From Streptomyces pristinaespiralis (GTDB lineage Bacteria; Actinomycetota; Actinomycetes; Streptomycetales; Streptomycetaceae), in contig NZ_CP011340.1 in NCBI RefSeq assembly GCF_001278075.1, positions 2,170,001-2,234,000 on the forward strand: DNA of 64,000 bases. The letters are read 5' to 3'. Below, piece after piece: positions 34,895-44,039 of the stretch; the stretch's first letter is position 1; the number at the start of each line of letters is the position of its first letter. A program made the translations under genes and the position numbers. Under the pieces are notes generated by a model. It was given only the letters and a program-made list of their open reading frames with translations, was not told where the DNA came from and did not search any database.

Positions 34895-35631
34895 GAGGGC
34901 TCCTTGCGCGGCACGACGACCAGCTCGGAGACCGCGCTGGTGTCCGGGACGGACAGGGCGTACAGGACGGTGTCGGCGACGATGTCGGGGCTCTGGAGCA
35001 GGGTCAGGTCCGCGTCCGGGAAGCGGTCGAGGATGAAGGGGGTCGCCATGCCGCCGGCGATGATGCCGGTGACGCCGATCCCGGGACAGTCGCGCTGCGC
35101 CTCCTGGAACAGGGTGTGGGTGAAGGCGCGCAGCCCTGACTTGCCCGCCGCGTAGGGTCCCGCCTCCGTCCAGGTGCGGTTGGCCGCGGTGGAGAGGATG
35201 TTGACGATGTGACCGCCGCCACGCGCGACCATGCGGCGGTAGGTCTCCAGGCAGAGGAACATCGGGCCGAGCAGGTTGGTGGTGATCACCCGGCTCACTT
35301 CCTCGGCCGTCAGGTGCTCGATCGGCTTGCAGACGTCGACGGCCGCGTTGTTGACGAGGAGGTCGACCCGGCCGCCGTCCTCGTCCAGCTCGCGGAAGAG
35401 GTCCGTGACCGCGGCGGAGTCCCGTACGTCCAGCACGACCGACTCCGCCTTGCCGCCCTGCCGGGCCAGGTCCTCGCACAGTTCCTCCGCCAGGTCCCTG
35501 CGCACGTCCGCGATCAGGACGCTCGCTCCCGCGCCGGCCAGCCGGCGGCTGATCGCCGCGCCGAGACCTCTCGCGCCGCCCGTCACCAGGGCCTGCCTGC
35601 CTTGAAGGTCGACCTGCACTGCGCTGCTCAA
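34885..35631 (-). CDS. short-chain dehydrogenase/reductase (SDR), TTG start
   Basis: 248 residues. VTGGARGLGAAISRRLAGAG (cofactor motif), NNAAVDVCKP, Ser in NILSTAANRT, and Tyr/Lys in PYAAGKSG. The start is taken as TTG 35631 because GGAAGG lies 7 bases upstream; GTG 35619 is an alternative. Last residues RKEPSWP run into the next SDR gene. It probably acts in sequence with its partner, for example in oxidation of a sugar or polyol, but nothing in the sequence fixes the substrate. Confidence 0.88.
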   Translation of the reverse strand: MSSAVQVDLQGRQALVTGGARGLGAAISRRLAGAGASVLIADVRRDLAEELCEDLARQGGKAESVVLDVRDSAAVTDLFRELDEDGGRVDLLVNNAAVDVCKPIEHLTAEEVSRVITTNLLGPMFLCLETYRRMVARGGGHIVNILSTAANRTWTEAGPYAAGKSGLRAFTHTLFQEAQRDCPGIGVTGIIAGGMATPFILDRFPDADLTLLQSPDIVADTVLYALSVPDTSAVSELVVVPRKEPSWP

Positions 35632-36081
35632 TGTTCTGCCTTCCGTCCGCGCACGTTCGGATGCCGCTCGGTGGGCGGCTGACACGGCATCGGCTCCGGT
35701 GGGTACCCCGCCGCACCGCATCCACTCCACTGTGACGCGCGCAACTGTGTCCGGCACTCGCGCGACGCCCCGCGCGGCCGCTGAGAAGGGCCTGTGAGCA
35801 AGCACACCAGAAGTGCCGGATCCCAGTGCCCGCAAGGGTTCCGCCCCCTCGCGGGCACGGGCTGCGAGGTCGCTCGAACCGCTTCTCGGGAGCGGTCTGC
35901 CACGATGGTCTGCGCCCTGCCGGGGAGCGCCTTCGCCGTCAACGGACGTGCGGGGGACAGCCTTCCGAGGCGGGGCGCCGTCAAGATCCGGCGGAGCCAC
36001 CGCGCAGTGCGGCCGGTGTTCCGAGCTCCCGCCGCATTCCGCCACATGGGTCCCTCGGGGGCTCGTCACCCGAGTGTTCAC
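35632..36081. other. gene-free gap between divergent SDR and MFS genes
   Basis: About 450 bases with no supported gene; reading frames here are GC-shadow frames. It must carry the divergent promoters of the SDR pair and of the MFS gene, but I see no clear operator or hairpin. Confidence 0.5.
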
Positions 36082-37464
36082 GTGACTTCTTCTTCCTCCC
36101 CTTCCTCCGCCCCGTCCGTCTCCCCGGCTCCTGCCGGCCGTCCCGCGCGGCGCCTGCTGGGCGACCGTTCGCCGTGGCGCTGCCTCAAGTACCGCAGCAT
36201 GCGCTGGTGGTCCGTCGCGAACTTCGTGTCGAACGCCGGTACTTGGATGCAGCTCACCGTGCAGAACCTGCTGGTGCTGCAGATCACGGGGTCGGCGGCC
36301 GCGACCGGGCTGTCGATGTCCGTGCAGGCCGCGCCCGGGCTGCTGATGAGCCTCGCCGGTGGCGCCGCCGTGGACCGCTGGCCCCGCAAGCTCACCGCCG
36401 CGGTGAGCCAGGCGCTGCTCGGCGCCGTGGCGTTCACGACGGCGTTCCTCGTGGCGATGGACCAGCTCAATCTGGGTGTCCTGATGGCGCTCGCCGCTGT
36501 CACGGGTGTCATCGCCACCGTCGACGGCCCGGCGTGCGCGCTGCTCGGAAACGACCTCGTCAGGACGGAGGACGTCCCCTCCGCGATCGGCGTGGGCTCG
36601 CTGGTGCACAACGCGGGCCGGCTGGCGGGCGCCGCGCTCGCCGGTGTGACCGTCGGCTTCCTCGGCACGGCCGCCGCCTACGCGGCCAACGGGTTCTCCT
36701 TCCTCTTCGTGACCGCCGTCATCCCCTTCCTGCGCCCCGTGGCCGGGGCGGTCCGCGCCCGCTCGGAGGGCCGGGCGGCGAAGGCCGCCGTCGCCGCGGA
36801 CCCGGGCGAGGACATGAGCATGCGCGAGGGCCTGAGGTACTTCATGCGCAGGCCGCGGCTGGTCGCGCTCGCCGGGATCACCGGACTCAGCGCCGTCTTC
36901 GGACGGAACTACCAGCTCACGCTGGCCGTGCTCGTCGTCGGGCCGCTGGCCGGCGGCGCCGGGGCCTTCGGCACGGTGTCCACCGTGCTCGCCGTCGGCG
37001 GCATCCTGGGCGCGGTGCTCGGAGCGCGGCTGCGCAGGCCGTCCGTGCGGCTCGTGGGTGCCCTCGCGGCGGCGGGCGGTGTCCTGCAGATCGTCGCGGG
37101 TCTCTCGCCGTCGCTCGCGATACTGCTGGTCATCGTGCTGCCCATGGCCCTCGTGGAGTCGGTCTCCGACACCGCGGGCACCACCGTGCTGCAGACGGAT
37201 CCGCCGCCGCACATGCGGGGCCGGGTGCTGGGCGTGTGGGGCAGTGTCCGTACGCTCTGGGGCCTCGCGGGTCCCCCGGCGCTCGGGCTCCTGATGGAGC
37301 TGGCCGGCGCGCGCGGCGCGCTGGTGACCGGCGGGCTGCTGATCGCGGGCGCGATCGGCGCGGGCTACGTGCTCCGGGAACGCCGGGTCACCGCGAAGCC
37401 GGTGGTCGTACGGACCGAGGAGCCGGTGCTGACGGGTCAGCCCGGTCTGAGCACGGCCGCCTGA
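36082..37464 (+). CDS. MFS transporter (MDR-type efflux protein)
   Basis: 460 residues with about ten to twelve membrane helices. The N-terminus (MTSSSSPSSAPSVSPAPAG) is hydrophilic and low-complexity; the first helix begins around FVSNAGTWMQLTVQNLLVL. The loop AVDRWPRKLT after helix 2 replaces the MFS motif A, and GRVLGVWGSVRTLWG is a family motif of the Enterobactin-exporter-like (MFS_3) group. The start is uncertain: GTG 36082 is taken, ATG 36046 is possible. Its last 28 bases overlap the convergent glycosyltransferase gene. Export of a metabolite or drug is the family role; substrate unknown. Confidence 0.86.
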   Translation: MTSSSSPSSAPSVSPAPAGRPARRLLGDRSPWRCLKYRSMRWWSVANFVSNAGTWMQLTVQNLLVLQITGSAAATGLSMSVQAAPGLLMSLAGGAAVDRWPRKLTAAVSQALLGAVAFTTAFLVAMDQLNLGVLMALAAVTGVIATVDGPACALLGNDLVRTEDVPSAIGVGSLVHNAGRLAGAALAGVTVGFLGTAAAYAANGFSFLFVTAVIPFLRPVAGAVRARSEGRAAKAAVAADPGEDMSMREGLRYFMRRPRLVALAGITGLSAVFGRNYQLTLAVLVVGPLAGGAGAFGTVSTVLAVGGILGAVLGARLRRPSVRLVGALAAAGGVLQIVAGLSPSLAILLVIVLPMALVESVSDTAGTTVLQTDPPPHMRGRVLGVWGSVRTLWGLAGPPALGLLMELAGARGALVTGGLLIAGAIGAGYVLRERRVTAKPVVVRTEEPVLTGQPGLSTAA

Positions 37465-38495
37465 CCGGACCGTGGCCCGGGTCCGGGTCCGGGCAGCGGC
37501 AGGGTGCGTACGGCGTCGAGCACCTCCGCGACGGTGATGCGCAGCAGCCGCTCGTCGGGGCGGTCGCCGTGCGCGTCACCGGGGCGCGGCGGGTCGTCGG
37601 CGTCGGGGTGCCACAGCACCCGGTGGTGCGGCCGGACGGGCGGGCCCCAGAGCCGGGGCGCCACCGGGCCGAACAGGGTGACGGACGGGGTGCCCAGGGC
37701 CGTCGCCAGATGGGCGAGCCCGGTGTCCCCCACCACTACGCAGCGGGCCTCCGCGACCAGTGCCATGAGCACGTCGAACGGAATGTCACCGCCCGCCCCG
37801 CCGAACACCGCGCCCTCGGGCAGACCGGCCCGGCCGGCCACCGACGCCGCCGGCCGGGCCTCCGCCGCCCCGGCCGTCACCACGACACGGTGCCCCTCCC
37901 GGTGCAGCTCCCGCGCCACGGCGGCGAACCGCTCCATGGGCCAGCGGCGGGCCGCGGCGTCGGCGCCGGGATGCACGACCACGGCCCCCGGCGCGGGTGA
38001 GCGGGTCGCGGGCGGCGGCACGGACAGGTCCTCGGGGTCCGACGGGAGGCCGTGTGCGGCGAGCAGCCGGCACCAGCGCTCCCGCTCGTGCTCGTCGTCC
38101 CGCCACACCGGGCCGTCCGGCCGCCCGTACGCGTAGAGCGCGCGGGGGCGCAGCGCGGCGAGCAGACCGCGGCTGGCGGGGCCGTTGCCGTGCAGGTCCA
38201 CCGCGAGGTCGGGCGGAGGACCGTCCCAGGCCAGCTCCGCCGGTACGGCCCTGCCGGGCGCGGACGCGGGCAGCAGCCGGTCGACCAGCCCCGTCGCCGC
38301 GGCGGCCGTCGTCAGCCGGGCGGGCGCGGCCAGCACGATGTCGTGCCCGGGCAGTCCGCGCCGCAGGGCCCGCAGGGCGGGTACGGCGGCCAGCAGATCG
38401 CCGAGGCCGAGGGCGCGCAGCACCAGGACGCGGGGACGTGGCCCGGGGCGCGGGTTCCTCGGAGTGCTCGGGCTCTCGCCGGTGCGGGTGCTCAT
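37437..38495 (-). CDS. glycosyltransferase family 9 (heptosyltransferase-like)
   Basis: 352 residues. N-terminal VLVLRALGLGDLLAAVPALRAL is the GT9 signature; the C-terminal half has VVVHPGADAAARRWP and VVGDTGLAHLATALGTPSVTLFGP, the ADP-heptose binding motif of LPS heptosyltransferases. It is the last gene of the minus-strand glycan cluster, 59 bases after hldE. It should transfer a heptose from ADP- or another nucleotide heptose to a glycan or lipid acceptor. Confidence 0.9.
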   Translation of the reverse strand: MSTRTGESPSTPRNPRPGPRPRVLVLRALGLGDLLAAVPALRALRRGLPGHDIVLAAPARLTTAAAATGLVDRLLPASAPGRAVPAELAWDGPPPDLAVDLHGNGPASRGLLAALRPRALYAYGRPDGPVWRDDEHERERWCRLLAAHGLPSDPEDLSVPPPATRSPAPGAVVVHPGADAAARRWPMERFAAVARELHREGHRVVVTAGAAEARPAASVAGRAGLPEGAVFGGAGGDIPFDVLMALVAEARCVVVGDTGLAHLATALGTPSVTLFGPVAPRLWGPPVRPHHRVLWHPDADDPPRPGDAHGDRPDERLLRITVAEVLDAVRTLPLPGPGPGPRSGQAAVLRPG

Positions 38496-38554
38496 CTCGT
38501 CTCCTTACGCGCCGGGCCGCGCGGCCCGGCGCCGGCGCGGTACGGCGGGGCCGG

Positions 38555-39964
38555 TCAGCGCGGCGGGGTACGGACCGGCTTCGCCGACTCGGCCGCGCGG
38601 TGGGCGAGCAGTGTGGTGGAGCGGCCGTCGAGGTAGGGCAGGACGACCGCCTGCCCGCCCCAGGCGCGGACCACGCCGGCCTCGGGCAGGTCCTCCACGG
38701 AGTAGTCGCCGCCCTTGACCCACACATCCGGCCGGAGCCTGCTGAGCAGCGCGATCGGGGTGTCCTCCTCGAAGACGGCGACGGCGTCGACGCAGCCCAG
38801 TCCGGCGAGCACCCGCACCCGGTCCTCCACGGGGTTGAGCGGACGCCCCGGCCCCTTGCGACGGGTGATCGACGCGTCGGAGTTGACGCACACGATCAGG
38901 CAGTCGCCGATGCGCCGGGCGCTCTCGAGCAGACCCACGTGCCCGGCGTGCAGCAGGTCGAAGCAGCCGCCCGTGGCGACCACGGTGCCGCCGCGCGCCC
39001 GGACGCTCTCCACGAGCGCGAACGGGTCCGTCGGCGCCACGGGCGGGGTCCGGCCGGCGAAGGCCGTCCGCCACAGCTCGGGATTACCGGCGCCGCCCGC
39101 CGCCACGAACGCCGCCGCGCGGGCCACGCCGCGCTGCACGGCCTCCTCGGGGAGGGCGCCGTCGGCCAGGGCGGTGGCGGTGGCCGCGGCGAAGCAGTCG
39201 CCCGCGCCGCAGGGGTCGCCCTCCGCCCGGTAGGGCGCGGGGACGAGCATGGGGGTACCGCCGCCGGGCCGGGTCAGCAGGACCCCGCGTTCGCTCAGGG
39301 TGACGGCGACGGTCGCCGCCAGCCAGCGGTCCGCCAGCCCGGAGCCGCGTTCGGCGAAGCCGCGCAGCGAGGGCACGTCGTCGGCGGGAGCCCCGGTGAG
39401 CGAGCGGACCTCGGCGGCGTTCGGGGTGACGATCCGGGCGCCGGGGACCGGGGCCGCCCCCCGGGGGTGCGGGTCCCAGACCAGCTGGGTGCGGTGGGCG
39501 GCCGCTGCCAGCTGTTCGCGTACGGCGTCGGCGGTGTGCCTGCCGTAGTCGGCGACGAGGACGGCCTCCGCCCCGGCCAGCACCTCGCCCACGGAGCCGT
39601 CGGGGCTGCCGGGTGTGCCGCCGCCGCGGTCGATCCGCACGAGGGGCCGGCCGCTCGCCAGCACGCGGGTCTTGACCGGCAGGGTCCCCCGCAGCGGCAG
39701 TTCGACCAGCCGGACGCGGCCCTTCAGGGCCCGGCGCACCGCCTCGCTCGCCGGGTCCTCGCCGAGGGCGGTGACGAGGACCACCTCGCGGCCGTCCTGC
39801 GCTGCCAGCGCCGCGGCCAACCCGGCGCCGCCGGGCCGGCGGTGCTTCCCGCGTACGTCGACGACGGGCGCGGGCGCGTCGGGCGCCAGCCGCTCTGCGA
39901 CGCCTTCGATGTCCTCGTCGAGGAGCACGTCCCCGACGACGACCAGCGGGCCCCGGCCGGTCAT
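38555..39964 (-). CDS. hldE: bifunctional heptose-7-phosphate kinase / heptose-1-phosphate nucleotidyltransferase
   Basis: 469 residues. N-terminal PfkB-type kinase (about 1-300; GGAGLAAALAAQ and catalytic GDPCGAGDCF), C-terminal nucleotidyltransferase (about 325-460; TGGCFDLLHAGHV with the HxGH motif, then GPGRPLNPVEDRV and VKGGDY). The domain order is that of E. coli HldE. It should make ADP-heptose (or a related nucleotide heptose) in two steps with GmhB acting between. Its ATG overlaps the gmhA stop (ATGA). The protein contains both active sites without evident loss. Confidence 0.93.
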   Translation of the reverse strand: MTGRGPLVVVGDVLLDEDIEGVAERLAPDAPAPVVDVRGKHRRPGGAGLAAALAAQDGREVVLVTALGEDPASEAVRRALKGRVRLVELPLRGTLPVKTRVLASGRPLVRIDRGGGTPGSPDGSVGEVLAGAEAVLVADYGRHTADAVREQLAAAAHRTQLVWDPHPRGAAPVPGARIVTPNAAEVRSLTGAPADDVPSLRGFAERGSGLADRWLAATVAVTLSERGVLLTRPGGGTPMLVPAPYRAEGDPCGAGDCFAAATATALADGALPEEAVQRGVARAAAFVAAGGAGNPELWRTAFAGRTPPVAPTDPFALVESVRARGGTVVATGGCFDLLHAGHVGLLESARRIGDCLIVCVNSDASITRRKGPGRPLNPVEDRVRVLAGLGCVDAVAVFEEDTPIALLSRLRPDVWVKGGDYSVEDLPEAGVVRAWGGQAVVLPYLDGRSTTLLAHRAAESAKPVRTPPR

Positions 39965-40626
39965 GACATCCTCCGGCGCGCGGCGGCGGCCTGGGGGGCG
40001 GCCGCGCCCGGCGCGTGCCGCAGGGTCTTCGCGGGCGGCACGGGGGCGGCCGTCGCCTCGTCGAAGGACTCGCACAGCAGGTGTACGGCGACGAGGTGGG
40101 CCTCCTGCACGGTGGCGGCGGTGTCCGTCTCGATGCACAGGGCGTCGTCGGCGACGTCCGCCAGGGGGTTGGGACGCGGGCCGGTCATGGCCCACACCAG
40201 CAGTCCGGCGGCCCGTCCGGTCTCCGCCGCGCGGGTGAGGTTGGCGCTGCGGCCCGAGGTGGAGAGCAGCAGGAGGACGTCGCCGGGGCGGCCGTGCGCG
40301 GCGACCTGGCGTGAGTAGACGTGCTCGAAGCCGTAGTCGTTGCCGATCGCCGTGATGCTGGAGGTCTCCGCGTGCAGGGCGATGGCGGAGTGGGCGGGGC
40401 GCTCGTCGCGGTAGCGGCCGACCAGTTCGGCGGTCAGGTGCTGGGCCTGGGCGGCGCTGCCGCCGTTGCCGGCGGCCAGCAGACGGCCGCCGACAGGCAG
40501 GACGGCGGCGAGGTGGTGACCCCACCGGGCGACCTGGTCCAGGCCCTCGCGGCGGAACCGGCCGAGGGCGTCCTCGAGCGACCGGCAGTGCCGGTGCGCG
40601 GCCTCCGTGGCAAGTGGTTCGCTCAT
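39961..40626 (-). CDS. gmhA: phosphoheptose isomerase (SIS domain)
   Basis: 221 residues. SIS fold with LLAAGNGGSAAQAQHLTAEL, the signature of sedoheptulose-7-phosphate isomerases, and LLLLSTSGRSANL, EAHLVAVHLLCE near the C-terminus. It converts sedoheptulose 7-phosphate to glycero-manno-heptose 7-phosphate, the first committed step. It is coupled to hldE by ATGA. The C-terminal 25 residues are Ala/Pro/Arg-rich and not part of the fold. Confidence 0.93.
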   Translation of the reverse strand: MSEPLATEAAHRHCRSLEDALGRFRREGLDQVARWGHHLAAVLPVGGRLLAAGNGGSAAQAQHLTAELVGRYRDERPAHSAIALHAETSSITAIGNDYGFEHVYSRQVAAHGRPGDVLLLLSTSGRSANLTRAAETGRAAGLLVWAMTGPRPNPLADVADDALCIETDTAATVQEAHLVAVHLLCESFDEATAAPVPPAKTLRHAPGAAAPQAAAARRRMS

Positions 40627-40783
40627 GCTGGTCGGGCCGTGCGCGCCTCCCTGGGGACGGCGGCCGTACCCGCACCTCCTTCGGGCGTCGGTCTCTTCGG
40701 ACGTCGGTGGCAGCGGTCGCCGGCGGCGGCGGGTGAGGGCGGCACCCGCGGTGCGGGTGGGCCGGGGCCCGGCCGGCGTGCTG

Positions 40784-42046
40784 TCAGACGACCCTGGTCG
40801 TCCCGGTCACCCGGGCCAGGGCCGGCCGGGCGGCCAGGACCCCGAGATAGGCGGCTTCGGTGGCGGCGGCGACCCGTGCCCAGCCGAACCGGCTCAGCAC
40901 CCGGCGGCGTCCGGCCTCGCCGCAGGCCTCCCGCAGCCGGGGGTCCGCGAGCAGTTCGGCCACCGCACGGGCGAGCGCCTCCGGGTCGCGGGGCGGCACG
41001 AGCCGCCCGGTGGCCGGGTCGGCGACGGTGTCGAGCTGGCCGCCGACGGCGGTGGCGACGACCGGCCTGCCGCAGGCCATCGCCTCCAGCGGCACGATGC
41101 CGAAGGGCTCGTAGTCGCCGGGGCAGAGCACCACGTCGGCGGACCGGATCAGCGGCGCCACCTCCTCGCTCGGGACGCCTCCGGTGAAGTGGACCCGGTC
41201 GGCCACGCCCAGGCCGTGGGCGAGGTCGCGCAGCCGGCGCACCTCGTGGTCCTCGTCGAGCCGGCCGGGCGGGGGGCCGCCGACCACCAGCAGTTCCACG
41301 CCGGGCAGCCGGGTCAGGGCGGTGATGGAGATCGCCGCGCCCTTGCGGGGGACGAGCCGGCCGAGCTGGATCAGCCGGTGGCCGAGGGTGCCGCGCTCGG
41401 CGGCCGGTCCGTGCGGGGTGAACTGGTCGGTGTCGACGCCGCACGGCACGATGCCGACCCGGTCCGGCGGGATGCCCATGGCCGCCAGTTCCGCGACCTC
41501 GTCACGGCAGGTGGCCAGGATCCGGTCGCAGCCGGCGCCGACCTCCTTCTCGCAGGCGATCCGGGCCGGCGGGCTGGTGTCCGCGTGCCGCTGGTGCCTG
41601 CGCTTGACCGTGCCGAGGGCGTGGAAGGTGTGCACCAGCGGCAGCATCAGCTCGCGGGTGGCGTACAGGGCGGCCAGCCCCGACATCCAGAAGTGCGAGT
41701 GCACGAGATCGGGCGGATCGCTCTGCCAGTCCCGCACCAGATGGCGTCCGAACCCCAGCATGTGGGGCAGGAGTTCGTCCTTGGGTATCTCCTCGGGCGG
41801 GCCCGCCGGCACATGGCGCACCTCGACGCCGGCGCGCAGGGCCACCCGGTCCGGCAGTTCCCGCGCGTCGCGCCGGGTGTAGACGGTGACCCGGTGGCCC
41901 CGGTCGGCGAGCGCGCCGGCCAGCCGGGCGACGTGGACGTTCTGCCCGCCGGCGTCCACTCCGCCGAGTACGGCGAGCGGGCTGGCGTGCTCCGAGACGA
42001 GCGCGATCGACAGCGCTTCGGTTCCGATGGCATCGCTGTAGGTCAT
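40784..42046 (-). CDS. glycosyltransferase family 4
   Basis: 420 residues. GT-B fold: N-terminal LGGVDAGGQNVHVARLAGALA (acceptor side) and C-terminal LIQLGRLVPRKG, then CPGDYEPFGIVPLEAMACGRPVVATAVGG, the E-x7-E retaining GT4 motif. Such enzymes use UDP- or GDP-sugars. Its start overlaps the stop of the upstream glycosyltransferase (ATGA). A 157-base gap separates it from gmhA, so a second promoter could lie there. Confidence 0.9.
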   Translation of the reverse strand: MTYSDAIGTEALSIALVSEHASPLAVLGGVDAGGQNVHVARLAGALADRGHRVTVYTRRDARELPDRVALRAGVEVRHVPAGPPEEIPKDELLPHMLGFGRHLVRDWQSDPPDLVHSHFWMSGLAALYATRELMLPLVHTFHALGTVKRRHQRHADTSPPARIACEKEVGAGCDRILATCRDEVAELAAMGIPPDRVGIVPCGVDTDQFTPHGPAAERGTLGHRLIQLGRLVPRKGAAISITALTRLPGVELLVVGGPPPGRLDEDHEVRRLRDLAHGLGVADRVHFTGGVPSEEVAPLIRSADVVLCPGDYEPFGIVPLEAMACGRPVVATAVGGQLDTVADPATGRLVPPRDPEALARAVAELLADPRLREACGEAGRRRVLSRFGWARVAAATEAAYLGVLAARPALARVTGTTRVV

Positions 42047-43008
42047 GCGCGCACCTCCGTCATCAGGCGCTCCCAGTCGTCCAGGAAGCGTTTGAGTCCG
42101 TAACGCTGCAGCGCCGCCTGCCGGGCGCGGGCGCCGTCGGCCGCCGCCGCCTCCGGTTCCTCCAGGTACCGGCGTACGGCGCGGGCGAGGATGTCCGGCC
42201 GGGTGGACAGCGTCCCGGTGCCGGGCGGCACCGCCTCGACGGCCTCCGTGGTGGCGAGGGCGACGACCGGCATCCCCAGATGCATCGCCTCCAGCAGCGA
42301 GAGGCCGAGCGAGGTCCAGCGCACCGGGTGCACGTACACCCGGCGTTCGGCCATCGCGCCGTGCAGCTCCCGCTGCGGCAGATCGGTGGTGCGGCAGCGG
42401 TCCGGCGGCAGGCCGAGGTGCTCGGCCAGGCCGTCGGTGCGCATGCCGAACACATCGAGCGGGGCGGCTTCCGCGAGCCCGGGCAGCAGGTCCGTACCCG
42501 TCCAGCGGCCGCGCCTGACGGGCTCGTTGACCACGACGGCAGCACGCGCCAGCCGTCCCGTGTAGAGGTGTCCGGGGTCGACGATGCCGTGTTCCACGAC
42601 CTCGGTCCTGGTCGAACCGTTGTCCCAGAACAGCCGGTTGAAGTGGGTGACGTGAACGATCGTCAGGTCGTCACGGTCGGCGAACGGGTGCCGGGTGGCG
42701 GGCACGTCGCCGTCCGGCGCGTTGTGCTCGAGATAGACGGCCGGGATGTCGCGGCCGGGGCGGCGTCCGCCGAGCCACCGCTCGGCGAGCTCCATCTCGT
42801 GCGGACGCTGCAGCACGACGAGATCCACCTGCGCGTCGCGCAGCTGCTCCGGCGTCGTCTCCCGCACCGTGTCCGGCCAGTCGAAGGTACGGGCCCGTCC
42901 GAGCCCGTCCGGGTCGCGGCCGGGGGTGACCGGAACGAGATACGTGTGTGGCCCCTGCACGAACGCCGTCGTCCAGGAACCGTGCACATGCCACAGCAGA
43001 ATGTTCAT
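42043..43008 (-). CDS. glycosyltransferase (GT-B type)
   Basis: 321 residues starting MNILLWHVHGSWTTAF. The N-terminal half has few conserved motifs (VYLEHNAPDGDVP, HVTHFNRLFWDN); the C-terminal half has RRVYVHPVRWTSLGLSLLEAMHLGMPVVALATTE, a nucleotide-sugar site like that of GT1/GT4 enzymes. ATG 43008 overlaps the stop of the GT9 gene upstream (ATGA). Donor and acceptor are unknown. Confidence 0.82.
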   Translation of the reverse strand: MNILLWHVHGSWTTAFVQGPHTYLVPVTPGRDPDGLGRARTFDWPDTVRETTPEQLRDAQVDLVVLQRPHEMELAERWLGGRRPGRDIPAVYLEHNAPDGDVPATRHPFADRDDLTIVHVTHFNRLFWDNGSTRTEVVEHGIVDPGHLYTGRLARAAVVVNEPVRRGRWTGTDLLPGLAEAAPLDVFGMRTDGLAEHLGLPPDRCRTTDLPQRELHGAMAERRVYVHPVRWTSLGLSLLEAMHLGMPVVALATTEAVEAVPPGTGTLSTRPDILARAVRRYLEEPEAAAADGARARQAALQRYGLKRFLDDWERLMTEVRA

Positions 43009-44039
43009 CGTCGTGCTCCTCGCTCCTTGTCCGTGGCGCCGAGGGCCGCCACCGCGGCGAGCACCTCCGCGTTGCCGACCCCGTCGAGGCAGGGGTGCCC
43101 GGCCACGGGACACTTCCGGGCGCGGCTGCCCGCACACGGTGCCCGCTGGTCGCCCAGCAGCACGTGCGGGACGTTGTAGGGGCGCCAGCGTTCGGCCGGC
43201 ACCACGGGCGCGAACAGGCAGGCCACGGGCGTGCCCACCGCGGCCGCGAGGTGCCCGGGTCCGGTGTTCCCGACCACGGCCACCCGAGCACCGGCGAGCA
43301 CGCCCGCCAGCTGCGGGAGGGACGTCATCCCGCCCAGGTCCAGGGCGTGGTCCGCAGCGACCTGGGCGGTCAGGTCCTTCTCCGCCCTGCCTCCCGTCAC
43401 CACGACGCGGTGGCCCGCGTCGGAGAGCGCGGCGGCCGCCTCTGCCGCCCGCTCCGCGGTCCAGGCACGGGCGGGGACGGCGGCGCCCGGATGCAGCACC
43501 ACGTACGGCTCGGGTCCGGTCAGATGCGCGGTCCCGGGCGGCGCGCTGACGCGCAGGGAGCCGTCGTCGCCGGGCGGCAGGGCGTAGCCCGCGTCCAGGG
43601 CGAGTTCCAGCGCGGCGCGGGCCTCGTGGCGGCGCGGCTTCCGGCGGTGCCTGAGGTCCAGCAGCGCGCCGGGGTAGTCCTCGCAGTCGGCCGCGGTCCA
43701 GCCGACGCCGGCGAGCTTGAGGAGCAGTGCGATCGGCAGGGGGCTCTGATGGTGGGAGACGAGGATCAGGGCCCGGTCGTAGCGGCCGGCCCGCAGCCTC
43801 TCCAGCAGTTCCTGCGTCGCCTCGTACGACACGGGTGCCGGCTCCAGTCCCACCCAGGGGGCGTCGTGGACCAGCACCTCGTCCACGCCGGGCAGCAGGT
43901 GCGCGGCGTTGACACCGAGCGGTCCGCAGAGCAGCGCGGTGTGCGAGGACCCGGCGGCGACGGCCCGCACGGCGGGACCGGACAGCAGCACGTCACCCGC
44001 GCTGTCGAGCCGCACGACCAGCGTTCTGGGCCTGCTCAT
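43005..44039 (-). CDS. glycosyltransferase family 9 (heptosyltransferase-like), second copy
   Basis: 344 residues. N-terminal TLVVRLDSAGDVLLSGPAVRAVAAG and C-terminal YVVLHPGAAVPARAWT plus VVGNTGPGHLAAAVGTPVACLFAPV match GT9. Near the end PCAGSRARKCPVAGHPCLD carries three cysteines seen in actinobacterial members. It overlaps genes on both sides by ATGA. Two GT9 genes suggest at least two heptose transfers. Confidence 0.9.
   Translation of the reverse strand: MSRPRTLVVRLDSAGDVLLSGPAVRAVAAGSSHTALLCGPLGVNAAHLLPGVDEVLVHDAPWVGLEPAPVSYEATQELLERLRAGRYDRALILVSHHQSPLPIALLLKLAGVGWTAADCEDYPGALLDLRHRRKPRRHEARAALELALDAGYALPPGDDGSLRVSAPPGTAHLTGPEPYVVLHPGAAVPARAWTAERAAEAAAALSDAGHRVVVTGGRAEKDLTAQVAADHALDLGGMTSLPQLAGVLAGARVAVVGNTGPGHLAAAVGTPVACLFAPVVPAERWRPYNVPHVLLGDQRAPCAGSRARKCPVAGHPCLDGVGNAEVLAAVAALGATDKERGARR

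Noticed and set aside
34885..37212. 775-codon minus-strand frame through the MFS gene
   Set aside because: Only its last 248 codons match an SDR; the rest is antisense to the MFS gene.
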